From Myxocyprinus asiaticus (Eukaryota; Chordata; Actinopteri; Cypriniformes; Catostomidae), in NCBI RefSeq assembly GCF_019703515.2, contig NC_059387.1, forward strand, positions 34,070,877 to 34,134,876: 64,000 nucleotides of DNA, given 5' to 3'. Shown here piece by piece: positions 33,935 through 46,932 of the stretch. The translations under genes were made by a program, and so were the position numbers. The notes beneath the pieces are model-generated. The model saw nothing but the letters and a program-made list of their open reading frames with translations. It made no database searches and had not been told where the DNA came from. Position 1 is the stretch's first letter. Each line of letters begins with the position of its first letter.

Positions 33935-34800
33935 AAAAAAAAAGAACCCATCCAACTTCCGTCAAAGCCGTGTTAAATCCAGACCACCACAAACACCATT
34001 TTACCACCGAATTCCAGATCATCTTTCAAATGAGGGTATTTGCACATGCTGCCCAACAGGAAGAGTATATAGATATTCACATACAAAGAGTACAATCATA
34101 CATTTAAACATATCCAGTTGTAACATGTTTTTTTCACAAGCATTGTTGAGTTTTGTTCAAAACAGGTGCTGAAAACATACAGTAGTTGGCAACATGACTC
34201 CAGTTTGTCCATGTAAATTTGGGATAACAGCATCTCTCAAGACAAGGACCAAATCTCAAGATGGATCTTACAGCATTTTCCTCATCACCATTATTGAAAC
34301 TATTGAGACTGAGCTTTAAGTAACTTTAAGTGATATTATGACAATATTAGTACACTGATGTACACTTAAAGGCCTCTTATTTCCTGTTTCACAATACAAA
34401 CACTTCCTGATCTGATATGAAACATTCAGGATAAAATAAAAATACATCCACACACTACATAGAGCATGTTTCCAGTCATGTACAGCAGGTATTTTTACAG
34501 GCAGCAAAGAAATAAAATACAGCCACATTTGATTGGACAATATCAAAATAATAAACCTATGAAGTAATTCATTCCAGTCTTTTGTCATAAGGCTGCTATA
34601 CAATGATAAGTCCCACAGTGATTTATACAACCAAATACGACAGCTGAAAAACCTGTCTTTAATTGTATATATTGAACAAATGCAAGCTGACAATATAATA
34701 CTTTGATGCCAAACTGAGCTTAACAATTTTGATCGGGACTAGAAAATGATTTTTTTCTTGCAGATCAATCATTATTTCCTACAAATAATAACCATTTTTA
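33935..34800. other. No gene supported
   Basis: AT-rich sequence. The 136-residue - strand frame at 34316-34726 has no recognisable domain and no splice or promoter support. The stretch could be part of a distal gfod1 3' UTR, but nothing shows this. Confidence 0.4.
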
Positions 34801-35082
34801 TGGTGCATTCATGTCGAGTCGGAATTACAGTAATTACGAGATGACACTTCAGAGATTCTACCCGGAGCTGTTCACATCCTCAGACCACAGAAATAATTTG
34901 TTTCTACAGCAACGCTCATAGCACCAAAACGGATCCATGTGTTGCTTTGTTATCGATTATAGCAAAATGTTTAATCACTACATTAATTCATTAATTCACC
35001 TCTATATGTTCTAACAAAACAAAAAGCAATCAAGTAACAGTGAATACAATAAAAACATTATATCAAACAGACATTTATTTAA

Positions 35083-35704
35083 CCTTCCTATTCTGTTCTG
35101 TCATTTTTGACCAAAATCACTTTTTCCAATGTAATAAAAATGGTTCTCTTTATCTGAGCAGTACAATACTTAGTGACTTTTTCTCCACTTGCTATCTGAA
35201 CACACAACAAATTACTTGATCCAATAAGTGTAAGTGGGTGTAAAAAAAAAAAAACAAAAAAAAAAACAACACTTTTGCTGTTTGCGGTCAAAATTGACCG
35301 ACCATATGAAATGAATGGGGAAGACAGAACAATTGTTTTTTTTTTTTTATTTGTCACATAAAATATATAAATCAGCCACAATGCAGGCAAACACACACAG
35401 AAATGAAGAGGTGCAGAATGCTAAACATTTCGAATTATACACAGTAGGCCATCTACTGGCTATTACTGTCATAACACGATTTCAAGTCATGTTATTTTTC
35501 TTTTTCACCAGATGGCAGCATCAATACATGACACATTCTCACATTTTCTTCATGTTTAAACTTATAGAAGTGTAGGTAGGTTTTTACTGTAACGAAGTTA
35601 CATATGAATGGGGAAATCGCTACATTAATATGTAAATAAGTTCATAAAATCCCAAAAGAAGTGCGGAATTTTATTGTTTTTACTTCAGAAGAAGAAATTG
35701 TATA

Positions 35705-35754
<50 letters not shown>

Positions 35755-35825
35755 AAAAAAGTTACACCTGTAAAAATGACCATAAGCAGCAAAGTAAGCG
35801 GTTCTTTTTAATCAGAATAGGAGGG
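35083..35825. mobile_element. piggyBac-like MITE nested in element E
   Basis: Ends CCTTCCTATTCTG and CAGAATAGGAGGG are inverted (one mismatch) and directly flanked by TTAA at 35079-35082 and 35826-35829, the hallmark target site of piggyBac transposases. At 743 bp it holds A-runs and a (TA)n tract at 35708-35751 and has no transposase. Confidence 0.85.
35708..35751. repeat. (TA)n microsatellite
   Basis: More than 20 TA units inside the piggyBac-like MITE. Confidence 0.95.
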
Positions 35826-36002
35826 TTAAGCTACCTTTAAATGCTGAGGCTGCTGCCGTTTTGGTTCTTTAAGCATGACATTATGACGATTAAGTCTGAG
35901 CTTTCATAGAATTATTACGAGTTTTACAAAGACGTTAACTACGAAGATTTTATAAGTAAAAATCTTGTAATATTGTAATTCTGACATGACATGAACGCAC
36001 CA

Positions 36003-37324
36003 TAAAATGCAATTGGAGTGATGGATGGGAACAAATCCCCTAAGCTATAATTTTGTTGTAAAGTTTACCCTTAACTGCATTGCTACACTAAATAAAATGA
36101 GATTGAACCCATATTCTAGTGTTTATTGTTGTATACACAATGAACATTGGAATTGAGTTCTGTTTTATTTTGTGTAGCACAGCCATCATATCATTAAAAA
36201 GCAGTACAAGTGTTCATATGACAATCTAGCACCCTTTAGCATATTTTCAGGTTTATCAATTATCACACATAGGCTAGCCCTCAAAGACGCATCGGTTCTG
36301 AACTGTTGGGTAGCGAACAGTGTGGAAAAAAAACAATGCTAAATATTAAGATGCAATTAACATTAGACTGGCTTGTCAGTTTTTAAAAGAGGACAAAACG
36401 CTTACCATAGCTTTTGTTGTTGATGCAACAAACTATGCATCCAATCAGTCTACAGTATTTTGGTGCAAATTCATCTGTCATTTACATGAAAACCAAGAGC
36501 AAAACTATTTAAGGGGTTAAATACAATACAACTTAAATAAAATAATTGGTAAATCACAGTTCTGTTGTTATGGATTTACAAATTGTCACATTTTCTATTC
36601 AGCCTATATGTTATGTTAAAAATGTTGCATATTGTTGGGTATATGCAGTTCATGATAATAATATTATTATTAGTTAATATTAAATTTGTTTACTTTTGTA
36701 CAATAAACAATTTTGGTACTGTGTTGGGTCACCACTGGATCTCCAATGTAAAATCTGGGTCCTGAAGAGAACCAGTTGAGAACCACTATGGCACGTGGTC
36801 TAGAACCATGTAGATGTGCCAACCTCATAAAAGACTCACACGTGCCATATTAGGCTCAGAATCAGAACTTCAGGTGGAAAATGAAGGGCTATCAAACTGT
36901 TGTCAAATGGATCGACAAGACAATAACTTGCTATAATACATTTTCTAATATGTGGTTTGACCGATACTGAAACATTTGATATTCTTGCAGCGTTTTGCCC
37001 CAAGTCTACCTCGTAATACATAAAATACACCTTCTCTTTACAGTGTCAGTGCAGATCTCATGCAGTTTCAGTCATTGGTTGACGGCTGGAGTCCACATCC
37101 ACACTATTACATTAAACGCTTTTGCTCTAGCATGCAAACACAAACAGACACATGAAGCTGATCTTAACATCCCATCGGTACCTTCACACAAAAGCCAGAC
37201 AGAAGAGCAGGATTGTATTAGCATGGTTTGTTTTTGTGCCAACCTCAAAGTACAAACAGTCATAAGAACACATGCATGCCATGTATTTCAGCAAAGCATG
37301 GCTTTGACAGCATATCTAGGCAGA
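36003..37324. other. No gene; possible distal gfod1 3' UTR
   Basis: No coding signal. On the - strand it follows the gfod1 stop codon and its repeat-poor part (36780-37300) could be transcribed 3' UTR, but no transcript evidence is available. Confidence 0.4.
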
Positions 37325-37330
37325 TTTATT
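37325..37330 (-). terminator. gfod1: Candidate gfod1 polyadenylation signal
   Basis: AATAAA on the - strand, about 820 bp past the stop codon. Other AATAAA matches further downstream near 36120 and 36165 are equally possible. Confidence 0.3.
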
Positions 37331-37508
37331 GCATACTTGATGACTTGATCTGTAGTAGGACTAGCAGCCAAACAACTGACGTTTTAACCAATGGCCGACA
37401 CACAAATATGTGTTACAAAAACACAGGAGAGATGCAGTCAAGCCCATCTGGTGACAATTTAACTCCGTGCAACAAGGACAAAGCAAGTTTCCACCGGTTG
37501 CATGCCTT

Positions 37509-37930
37509 TTCTCCCCAATTCCCAATGCGCTCTAAGTCCTTGTGGTGGCGTAGTGACTCGCCTCAATCCGGTTGGCGAAGGACAAATCTCAGTTGCCTCT
37601 GCGTCTGAGACTGTCAATCTGTGCATCTTTTTATGTGGCTTGTTGAGCGCGTTGCTGCGGAGACCTAGCGCGTGTGGAGGCTCACGCATTCTCCGCGGCA
37701 TCCACTCACAACTCACCACGCGCCCCACCGAGAGCGAGAACCACATTATAGCGACCACGAGGAGGTTAACCCAACATGACTCTACCCTCCCTAGCAACCG
37801 GGCCAATTGGTTTCTTAGGAAGCCTGACTGGAGTCAAGTTAAAATCCTCGTGGCCGCTATGATGTTGTTCTCGCTCTCAGTGGGGCGCATGGCGAGTTGT
37901 GCGTGGATGCCGCAGATAATAGCATGAGCC
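37509..37930 (-). mobile_element. SINE copy 4 with internal inversion, in gfod1 3' UTR
   Basis: 37509-37835 is the main SINE in reverse orientation, tail side first. From about 37838 to 37930 SINE body sequence appears in the forward direction (CCTCGTGGCCGCTATGATG to GCATGAGCCTCCAC), and the tRNA head is lost. A 19-bp target duplication, TCCACCGGTTGCATGCCTT (37490-37508) and TCCACTGGTTGCATGTCTT (37931-37949), 17 of 19 identical, brackets both parts. The inverted compound therefore entered as one insertion. Confidence 0.88.
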
Positions 37931-38149
37931 TCCACTGGTTGCATGTCTTCAAGGTATGGTATTCCCAGGAAAACAGAATGTACAGACTCCAGTCTCTAAA
38001 ACTGGTAAATCCAACAAGTCTCTGCAAGGAATGGTCTTCGGAATTACAATCCATGTGAGAGCGACTTTTACTGTTTGCTTACAGTAAGAATGCTTCACTG
38101 CAACCAACCTTGCTTGCGTTTCCACTTTACCCAAATCTTACGAGTTGCA

Positions 38150-39072
38150 TTAGCAGTACAGCGACATTCTGCTGCGACGCATGGCCTCGCTGATCAGGTA
38201 GGCGGGGTTGACCTCTGGTTCTTCTGTCATCACAACAATGTTCTGCCACTCTCCACATTGATTGGACTTCTTGATCGTGTCCACGACACAAAGTGCATAT
38301 AGACAATCCTCAAAGGTAGCAGCCATTGTGAGCGGCCGACCGTCCCAGGTACGACGGTCGTCTTGGTCTTGGAACGCCTGCCGTACTGCCTGAACCATGC
38401 AGATGGTGCCGGTAAGGTAAGGCGATGGGATGTCTCGGAATGCCTTGTCAGGTAAGGATGCGTTCCCCACAGGGGTGTTGTCTTTCAGCAAGAGCTCCTG
38501 TCCACCTTCGCCTTCGTTCTTCTGTCCGTACAAGTCCGTCCCGCTCACCGTCAACCTGCCGGCTGTGCCCACAACCACCACTTCTTGACGGAACTCACCT
38601 GGAACATTGAAGTTGAGCGTAACAGTGCAGCAAGCGCCACCCTCTAGCACCATCTGAAAGGTGCAGAAGTCGTCGCTGGTGATTTGACGAATACCTCGGA
38701 TGTGGTCGGTCTGCTTGACGAAAGTCTTGAGGAAGCCGTGGACCTTCATTGCTCGCCGGCTGGTCAGAAACGTGAGCAGGTCGATGATGTAGCTGCCCAC
38801 AGAGTGGAGTCCACCGCCACCCATGAGGTCATCGCAGCTCCAGTTGTACTTCTTGCCAAGAAGGCTGCCACCGTGCACTTGCGCCTCGCAGACCAAAAGT
38901 TCCCCGACATAACCTTCTTCCAGGAGCTCCTTCATGCGAACAAATGCTGGAAGGAAGCGCAGCACATTACCCATTATGCTGAGCAGTTTAGGGTAGTACT
39001 GGGCTGCTGACATCATGCGGAAGGCATCCAGCGGTGTCGCGGCCCGGTCGCATATTACATTTTTTCCAATAC
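38150..39072 (-). CDS. gfod1: Glucose-fructose oxidoreductase domain-containing protein 1, last exon
   Basis: 306 codons plus stop, starting after acceptor TTCTTCCTAG at 39074-39073 with a split Gly codon and ending in [12 protein letters not shown]. The sequence follows vertebrate GFOD1 closely ([73 protein letters not shown]), and several positions and the C-terminus exclude GFOD2. GFOD1 is a Gfo/Idh/MocA-family protein of about 390 residues. This exon supplies the end of the Rossmann NAD(P)-binding fold and the whole C-terminal alpha/beta substrate domain. Exon 1 (about 84 residues, including the GxGxxG nucleotide-binding loop) is not in the window and should lie beyond 64000. The Lys of the classical family EKP motif is replaced around CDR, as in known GFOD proteins. 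Its enzymatic substrate is not established. The exon is markedly GC-richer than its surroundings. Confidence 0.97.
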
Positions 39073-42000
39073 CTAGGAAGAAAATGAGAAAGTTAGACAT
39101 GAAGGTGATAGTATAACAAAACCCACCTAAGGCAATCGTGACCACACCAAACTGTCACATTGGACATGCAATAATTCCAAAATGAAGCTTTTCAATTGTG
39201 TCAAACACAAAATAAAGATAAGTTAAGTAAGTTAGTAATTTGGTGAGGTTTATGCTTAAAACAAGAAACTATTTGCCAAAGAGGTAATAAAAATAATAAT
39301 AATAATAATAATAATAAATACCTGTTTTCCTTTTGAATTCAGGTTATTTTTGCCCCATTGGCATAACTTTAATTTTCTTGCTTTAAGCACAAACATCACT
39401 AACTTTGTTACATTTCTCTGAAAACAAGTCAATTGGCTACTCAAGTCTTATTATAAATATGTTTCGATATTTTTTACTGAAAAACCAGACAAAAATACTG
39501 AGTAAGACAATGATTTTTTGCAGTGTACAGGAAGGAAGGGCCGCAGATATGTAAAGCACAGCTACATCCAATTAAAAGAGCTCTAATTGCACTTGCATTA
39601 AGTCCCTGCAGATGGCAAACTTTCCCAAGTATGAATTTCAAAATGAGCTGAATGAAAGACTTCAGACTTAGTTTCAAAACAATAAAAAGTTAATTTTTAG
39701 TTTAGAAAGTTTATTGTCCTCATAAACATAAATATATATATATATATATATAAAACAGTATACTATAAATAACTATAATATATACTATACTATAATATAC
39801 TGTATATAGCTATGCACTTAATATTTTTCAATATTTGGAAGCTGATAAGCATGTTTGGTGGGCATGTGGGTGCCTAAAATGCATCCCTGAGCTTATTTAT
39901 TATATTTAATTTAGTTTTATATTGTATATTTAGTTTTTAATTATATAGTTTGGTAGCCTCTGTGTCATAATCACTAAAAGTATATTTTGATGAGCAAGTT
40001 ATTTATTTCTTGAGAAGATATACAGCACTATGAAAGCCATTACATTTCTGACATAATTTTGTTTTAGGTGAAAGCTGATAAAAAATTTACAGTACATTAC
40101 CAGTTTAACACATTCAAGTTTTAGCACAGGATTGGCCATGGGACGTAAGCCACGTCTTGGTATGCTGAGCCAGGATTTCGCTAGTAAAAGCTATTAAAAA
40201 TTGCATGAACTGATAGCTGTGGCGAATCAGTTAAAGAGTATCACATTATGGAAACTCAAAGTCAAGTTCAGAGATTTTGCTCTCCCAGTAGAACCAAACC
40301 TTTTGTGACTAACGGTAATTAACTGATTGATATAATAATCTAGATAAACAGCAGTGGAATCCCCTGGCCCACATGACCTCTTCTTTAAGGGCCTGTTTGA
40401 GACTTACAGCACAATAATCTAGCAGACTAATCTCCTATTAGCTCCCAATGGAAAGACCCGAAGTCAGAGAATTAATCCAGTTGACCCATTTCTAGAAATG
40501 GAGAAAAATCTATGTTAATTCAACAGCAGCTCACGGCTCGAGACCAAGAGTTCAACAACTGATGAAAAGTTATAAATCAACACTAAGTGAAAATTAATCA
40601 TATTTACCTTACTAATACATATGCATGGTCTTACTGTGCATGAATCATCAGTGCACGTTATTCCAAAGAAAGGAATGTTTGTCTTTGTAATCTTTATCAA
40701 AATGTAATAACTTGCTCCGCCTCTGAAACGACTTTCCTTTTTAGCTGACATCACCAAGCCCTCTAATTTTTCAACCCCTCCCTTCCACTTTTCATGATCC
40801 AATTCCTGATGGATAAAATCAAGTCCTGCCCAACAATGGGTAAAATGGGTTGCGAATGCACGAATGCACTTTCATATGTCATATTCGTTACTAATACAGG
40901 AATGAAAAACAGCTATATATTTGCTTTTCTGTCACTATCGGTTAGGTTTAAGGTTTAGGGTAGGGAGGTCGGTTTTGTTTATTTCAATCTCGATAGAGCA
41001 TAAACCTTAAAAACCTCATCTGTTTGGGAGAACGTTTAACTCGCTTTTAGCGCCCCACAGTGGACGTTTCACCTCAGAACCGCCACGATACGCGTAATGA
41101 ACCAACGCAATTTCATTCTGCAAAAATGTCACCACAGTCACGTAATGCTCATGAGGTCAGGCTGGCTTTATTGTTTGCCTGCAGCATCAGTGATGTTCGC
41201 ATGAACAGTTTTGACAGTTGAACTTCACTGAGAGGTTTCTCGAGTGTCACTCAACAGGGAGTGATGATGCTCACAACCGAGACTGTGAAGGAGGGAAAAA
41301 AAGCTCATGTGTGGGATTGCGGTTGATCTCCAGTCATAAATTATCCACAGACGGCAGAGCTTGACATCAAAGCTGTTAAGACACATCAGCATTTGAAAGC
41401 TCAAACTGAATGTAGCACAACCACAAGTGTTCTCCTAAACCTCTGCTTGCACTGGTTCTTCGTATCGGTATCACATCATCTTGCAAACGATACTTGTGTG
41501 TGTGTGTGTGTGTGTGTATCAGTTTTAACAAGGCATAGATCAATATTTCACTGAATCCCACAAAAAACAAACTGCAAATCGTCTTGCACAGATTCTACAG
41601 CTATATAGTAAGAATGAACCATACTAATGCTATAAACACACTATAGTAGATAATGAGCAGTTGTGTGAATGGAAATCTGGTGGTTATTTTTCCATGATTC
41701 AAACTAGTGCTTGTGTTTGATTAAAAGGTTCAATGAATCCATATTTGTGAGAATGGATCATCTATCTACTCTGACAGCTTCAGAAATTGCCACACTAATC
41801 TTGATGTTTACATTCAAGGTATTTTGCAGACACTCGGACCCGAAGCAACTTATAAAAAGTGCTTTATATAACAAAACTAGATAATTGGTCACTGAAAAAC
41901 TAATATAAAAAAAAAAACTATTTTGAGTGTTGTGCACCTGACCACAAAGCATTCAGGTATTGAAAAATGTAACACCAAAACAGATGATAGACTATTTAAC

Positions 42001-42807
42001 AGAATTCAGATGAATTTTCAGGGTTTAATTGAGTATCCATTATTTTTCTAGTCGCTCGTGATTAACGACAACATTAATTTTGTTGATATTGCACTAACAA
42101 AGAGCAACTTCTAGCCAATGAAATCTATATACAGTATACTGTTTATTTGAAAAATGAATCACTTTTTAATATTTTATTTCCATGACCTTTCCAAGCCTGG
42201 AAATCACAATTATACAATTTCCTGAATTGAGTAGTTTGGTTGGCCACAAATTTATTCTGAAAATATTGCATTGCTGAGATGCAATTGCACAACTGAGCTC
42301 ATAAACGCTCTTTTCCAGGCACAGAGTTAAACTGGGCACGTTAGAGAGCGGCAGAGAGGAGATAATTACACTTCCATCACACTAATGATGACTCGTCACT
42401 GAGAGAGCGAGAGGTGCAGAGATGAGAAAGAATATATTATATGGCAATGTTTCACAGCATTTAAGAGGCGAGAAATCATGAGGTTAGTAGATAAATGGAG
42501 CCGTTCTTTTCATCTAATACAGTAAAACAATGTCCATGAGAGCATTTGTTCTGCAAGAACAAACTCTTAATACAGGTTATTTCAGGTTTAAAATCTACAT
42601 GAAAAAATGGGTTAAAAATTTGACATTTAAATTTACATTTTTTCCCAACAGTATGCATTGGATTACTGGATCTTTATGTTGTAGTCAGATGTTTGTCATT
42701 AACATGCCTTCTAACCAAATCAAAAGAGTCCACCCCCAAATGTCTATTATATTTTGCTCTCTAGATATGGCACAGGTATTTCTTTTAAAGCAAGTCTATG
42801 TGTGGGT
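39073..42807. other. gfod1 intron 1, proximal part
   Basis: Inferred intron on the - strand. It holds an (AAT)n tract at 39290-39316, (TA)n at 39728-39752 and (TG)n at 41497-41518. 40100-40500 and 42290-42470 are repeat-poor. No coding frame was supported. Confidence 0.6.
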
Positions 42808-43712
42808 TTCCATCCAACTATTTTCCGAATGCGCTGTAAGTCCTCGTGGTGGCATAGTGACTCGCCTCAATCCGGGTGGCGGAGGATGAATCTCAGTTGC
42901 CTCCGCGTCTGAGTCCGTCAATCCGTGCATCTTATCATGTGGCTTGTTGAGCGCATTACCGTGGAGACATAGCGCGTGTGGACGCTCATGCTACTCTCCG
43001 TGGCATCCACACTCAACTCACCATGCGCCCCACCGAGAGCGAGATCCACACATTATGCGACCACGAGGAGGTTACCTCATGTGACTCTACCCTCCCTAGA
43101 AACCGGGCCAATTTGGTTGCTTAGGAGACCTGGCTGGAGTCACTCAGCACGCCCTGGATTCAAACTCACGACTCTAGGGGTGGTAGTCAGCGTCAATTCT
43201 CGCTGAGCCACCCAGGCCCCCCCAAATTTGCTTAAAATGTAATGCGCTAGGAGGAGGTGGAGATTTGCATTAGTTAATATGCACATTAAGGTGACAGAAA
43301 CGGTTTATTCGCAAAACGACATGACATGTTCGTGCATGAGTTATGAGTGTGTGATAGCTTGATGTGACTATCCCACCGAAAGGTCCGACCTTGGCACACA
43401 ATTCTTTGAACATAGCGCTTGTCATTTGGAAGTGTTTAACCCACAGCAGGTCAATAAAGTGGGTCCTCACAATCCGCCAGAACAGTTTTGAGAGCAGGCG
43501 CTCCTCGGTATGCGGAGACTGGCGGTGTGTGGGTATCGCAGCTATTTCAGCCCACATTATATCAGATATTACACTTATTCTGTGGTGTCTCGTGGATGCA
43601 TTTAATAAAATGAGATACGTGCTCCAATCTTGCAAATAAAACTGTTCCCAATACAGGGAGAGGTCATTCAGCTGCTCCCTCATGATAATGCACATTACAT
43701 AGTGAATGGAAA
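42808..43712 (-). mobile_element. Harbinger-like element remnant with transposase fragment
   Basis: The ends GTTTCCATCCAACTA (about 42812) and TAGTGAATGGAAAC (about 43698) are imperfectly inverted, as in fish PIF/Harbinger elements. The - strand frame 43270-43722 contains FWRIVRTHFIDLLWVKHFQ and MTSAMFKELCAKVGPF, resembling the N-terminal region of Harbinger transposases around WRENFRMSRxTFxxLC. The DDE nuclease part is absent. A SINE has inserted in the left part. Assignment is from pattern memory. Confidence 0.5.
42826..43221 (-). mobile_element. tRNA-derived SINE, copy 5
   Basis: Full-length reverse copy running from tail (GAATGCGCTGTAAGTCC) to tRNA-like head (CGCTGAGCCACCCAGGCCCC), with the B-box sequence near 43160 (TGGATTCAAACTC). 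Confidence 0.92.
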
Positions 43713-44058
43713 CACACAACAATCTGTATTTTCTTTAGTCTAATTTTTAGAAAAAAATGGTCATGCTTGACTTGGCAAATATTTCTGACAACATTTCCTC
43801 TAAATACATACTGTAACTGACTAGAGATGGTTAGAACAAATGTGCCAGCACTGGGAATAACATTCCTCCTCAACGAACACACACGCACACACGTGACCCC
43901 ATTACCTCAGGGTTTAAAACACATTAAAACCCATAGCATTCAAAAATAAGCAAGTAAAACAGGTCCGGCTATGTGCTAGAAATAGATTCCTCCAACGGTC
44001 CGCCTGATCTCACATTTCCACTCCGTCTGAACTGATGAATGGCGAGATAATACGTGTG

Positions 44059-44105
<47 letters not shown>

Positions 44106-45449
44106 TGGGATGGGATACAGCTGCATCTTTTTGGCAGAGATCCTGCTGCTGTGTTCCACCTCACACATTAATCATGGCGAGGAGTTCACCGCTCCACTAC
44201 ACAATATTCTAATAAAGTCTCGTGGCCAGAGGAGGCTCCACAAACACAATAAGCCCCTGACATCTGTGTGTAAACAAATATAAACACAGAACAAGGATGT
44301 ACGAGTCTGACAGTGGATGTTAAAATAATGGTATATCACATGGTAATGGTATGCATCAGGATACAGTTATTTCTGCTGAAAAATCTATGAAAAATGGTTT
44401 ATATTTTAATAATCATGTAGTAATGGCTATTTTTGGTTAATCCAGAATATAAAATACTTTACAACGTAAAGTATTCAAAGTGGGCTCACATTGACTCATA
44501 CAAACAAAATGGAGATTCATTTGTTCATAAAATACTTGATGTTATAAAAAGTCAAATGTGATTGAAATATAAAGGAAATGGTGCATCTTTTTCTGAAGTG
44601 GTTCTTTTTAATAAACATTTTATTAATTTGATACTCAAAAAAAAAAAAAAAACATTTTGCTGTCTCAAATGTATTTTCACAAGTGGAAAAATGTGGCCCT
44701 ATAACTATTGCTCCTATATCTACATTATATCATTATAACCCCACAGGGGACCTTTTGACCCTAGTGAGGGGTAAAAGGCCCCCTCGCTGCTATCTATAAA
44801 ATTGCTTTTATTAAAACAACCTTGCGTTATTGTTTCTTTTCACAAATATGTTGCTCCAACAATATTCAATGAAAACAAATTCACGAGTTCACATGTTCAT
44901 GCAATCTTTAAATGAAGAGAAGGTAAACATATTTAGATCGCTGTCCATAATGGACGGCTCGAGCTCGAGACTCGACTTGAGCCCGAGGTACCCCCTGGAC
45001 TTTTCTGATTTAGTGGTAACTAGCCATGAAGGTGGAGTTGGGGTGGTGGAGGAATGCTGGAAGAACTGTCACAGGACAGAGGTAAGCGGCGCCTTATATG
45101 CGCTTACTCCAGCATTGATTGGTTGGATTAAATGAACATGCTCCTCCTAAACTTTTGTTAAGCGCTCCATTTTATATTTTCAATATTGAAACACTCTGCG
45201 ACCAGAAAAAAAAGCACATTTTCCTAAGGTGTGCCTGTATCTCATGTGATTACCTTCTCTTTTTATTTGGAACTTGATGGATGCAAGCCAAATAATCTAG
45301 ACAGAATTATTCATAAACAAATAATAAATCTGGAATCACATTACGTAACACTTGAGTTTGAAACAAAAGACTGAAAACAGTAAAACCAAAGTCTATCTAG
45401 CAAGTCAGTCCTCTGTCGGTCATCTTTTTAACGCTCTCGGTTGGCTATT
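43713..45449. other. gfod1 intron; microsatellite at 44053-44104
   Basis: Long (TG)n with one interruption at 44053-44104 and an A-run at 44638-44653. No exon or transposon end was recognised. Confidence 0.5.
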
Positions 45450-45800
45450 TCCAGTCATGCCAGTGCAGCTCGAATGGGAAAAGACTGAAATCTCAAAAAT
45501 GGTTGGTCGAGATTACAATCAAAGAACATATTTCAAATCAGCAATAAAATCTGACAATACTGGTATCATAAATTGTGTTTCTTTCCCTCATATTATGCTA
45601 AAAAACACAATTTTTCCGGCTTGTATAGCTAATGCGCATGCGAGTTCTCAAGTTGATTGACAGACAATGTCTGTATCTAAAAGATGATTGGCTCTTTTAT
45701 CTGTAAGGTGGTACTTCCTTTCTACATCCATTGACCACTGGGCGCTAGAGCTCCTTGGTTGGGCGTTCCAATTTCTCCCATTCATTTTAATAGAAGTGGC
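45450..45800. mobile_element. Non-autonomous element F, copy 1
   Basis: Reverse complement of 57440-57830 with moderate divergence. Shared blocks include GGTCGAGATTACAATCAAAG, GCTAATGCGCATGCGAGTTC and GGTTGGGCGTT. No termini or coding frame were defined. Confidence 0.7.
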
Positions 45801-46932
45801 CCGTCTCTGCTAAATAATCTCTGGTAAACTAATATAATTCAGACTCTAAACTCTGTTGCTTGGCAAACGTAAACAACCTAACTCCACCATGTTAGACCCT
45901 TTAATAACAAGTTGTTCCTTATCATGACTTGTATGGGGCTGCATATTTTCGCAATACTTGACGTTTTAGCGTTGCACTTGCATATAAATAATGAACAGCA
46001 GTCTTGCTCTCTAATAGCCGTGCAAATCTACCATAAACAAAATAGCAAAATCTGGCTGACACATTTCTACCATTGCATGGTATCCACATTTTTCCTACAT
46101 CCCATGATGCTTTGCGCAAAATGTGGGTGCTACTTCTGTTGTCAAGTAAACACAGCTGTTGTTGTGGCGTACATCCATTCATTCTTTCGTTACGTGTTGG
46201 GATTTTGAGGAGTGTATGATTTTGTGAGGACATATATCAATCACTATACCAGCGTGTTACTGAACAACAATAAACTGCAAAAAAGCCACAAAGAAAGCGC
46301 GGACAAAACCGGCACGCTGTTTCTCCCAGATGCAGTTGAGATTTAATTTAACAAATGCAACATTTCGAGCAGAATTATCGGTTGTTTTTAGTGGAGTACC
46401 TGTGTTAGTTCAGCTTCAGATGTGTGTGCTTGTCATCTTGTCACCCTGCATGTTCCAATCAGACAGACACACCTAAGGAAGACCCGTGATGTTCTCATCT
46501 TTGGGTATGTAATCGCTTTTTCAAGTTTTCCGATCAGACGGTTATTTCCTTTTAAATCCACATGTAAGTTTAAACATTTGTTGGGCGGGTGATTGACTGG
46601 TGAGAGGTGGTGCTTCACTGCTGTCCGGGACGCATCAGTACAGCATTTTAAACATCAAATGTGATGTGGTTTTTGACTACCTCTGTTTGTTATTTTTGTG
46701 ATTAAGTCATGAAAAATGTTACACCCCGTTTACAACTATATTTAGCGCTGACCATTTGCGATCAGATCATCTGAAATGTGTCTTATTACCAGCTGTAAAC
46801 AGGGTCTAAAATGACTGCAGACAGAGCTAGGGAATGCTGTAGAACGACTTCCGGCGGAAGTCCCACCCACATTCGTTTCTCCAGTGAGACCCCAGGAAAA
46901 AGGTGAACAGACTATCATACCACACCACCTTT
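45801..46932. other. gfod1 intron; small MITE at about 46722-46806
   Basis: CACCCCGTTTACAAC and GCTGTAAACAGGGTCT are inverted about 85 bp apart, fitting a very small MITE. The remainder has no recognised content. The frame 45912-46208 shows no known domain. Confidence 0.4.

Larger units (their letters stand above)
34801..36002. mobile_element. DNA element E, TA-flanked, carrying a nested element
   Basis: The ends TGGTGCATTCATGTC and GACATGAACGCACCA are inverted with one mismatch and continue with GGAATTACA / TGTAATTCT. Both are bordered by TA, fitting a TA target duplication. The interior is largely occupied by the piggyBac-like element at 35083-35825. Confidence 0.75.

Noticed and set aside
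34316..34726. 136-residue - strand open frame
   Set aside because: No recognisable domain, AT-rich composition typical of chance frames, no promoter or splice support.
38684..39010. + strand frames opposite gfod1
   Set aside because: Antisense shadows of a GC-rich conserved exon; no independent coding signature.
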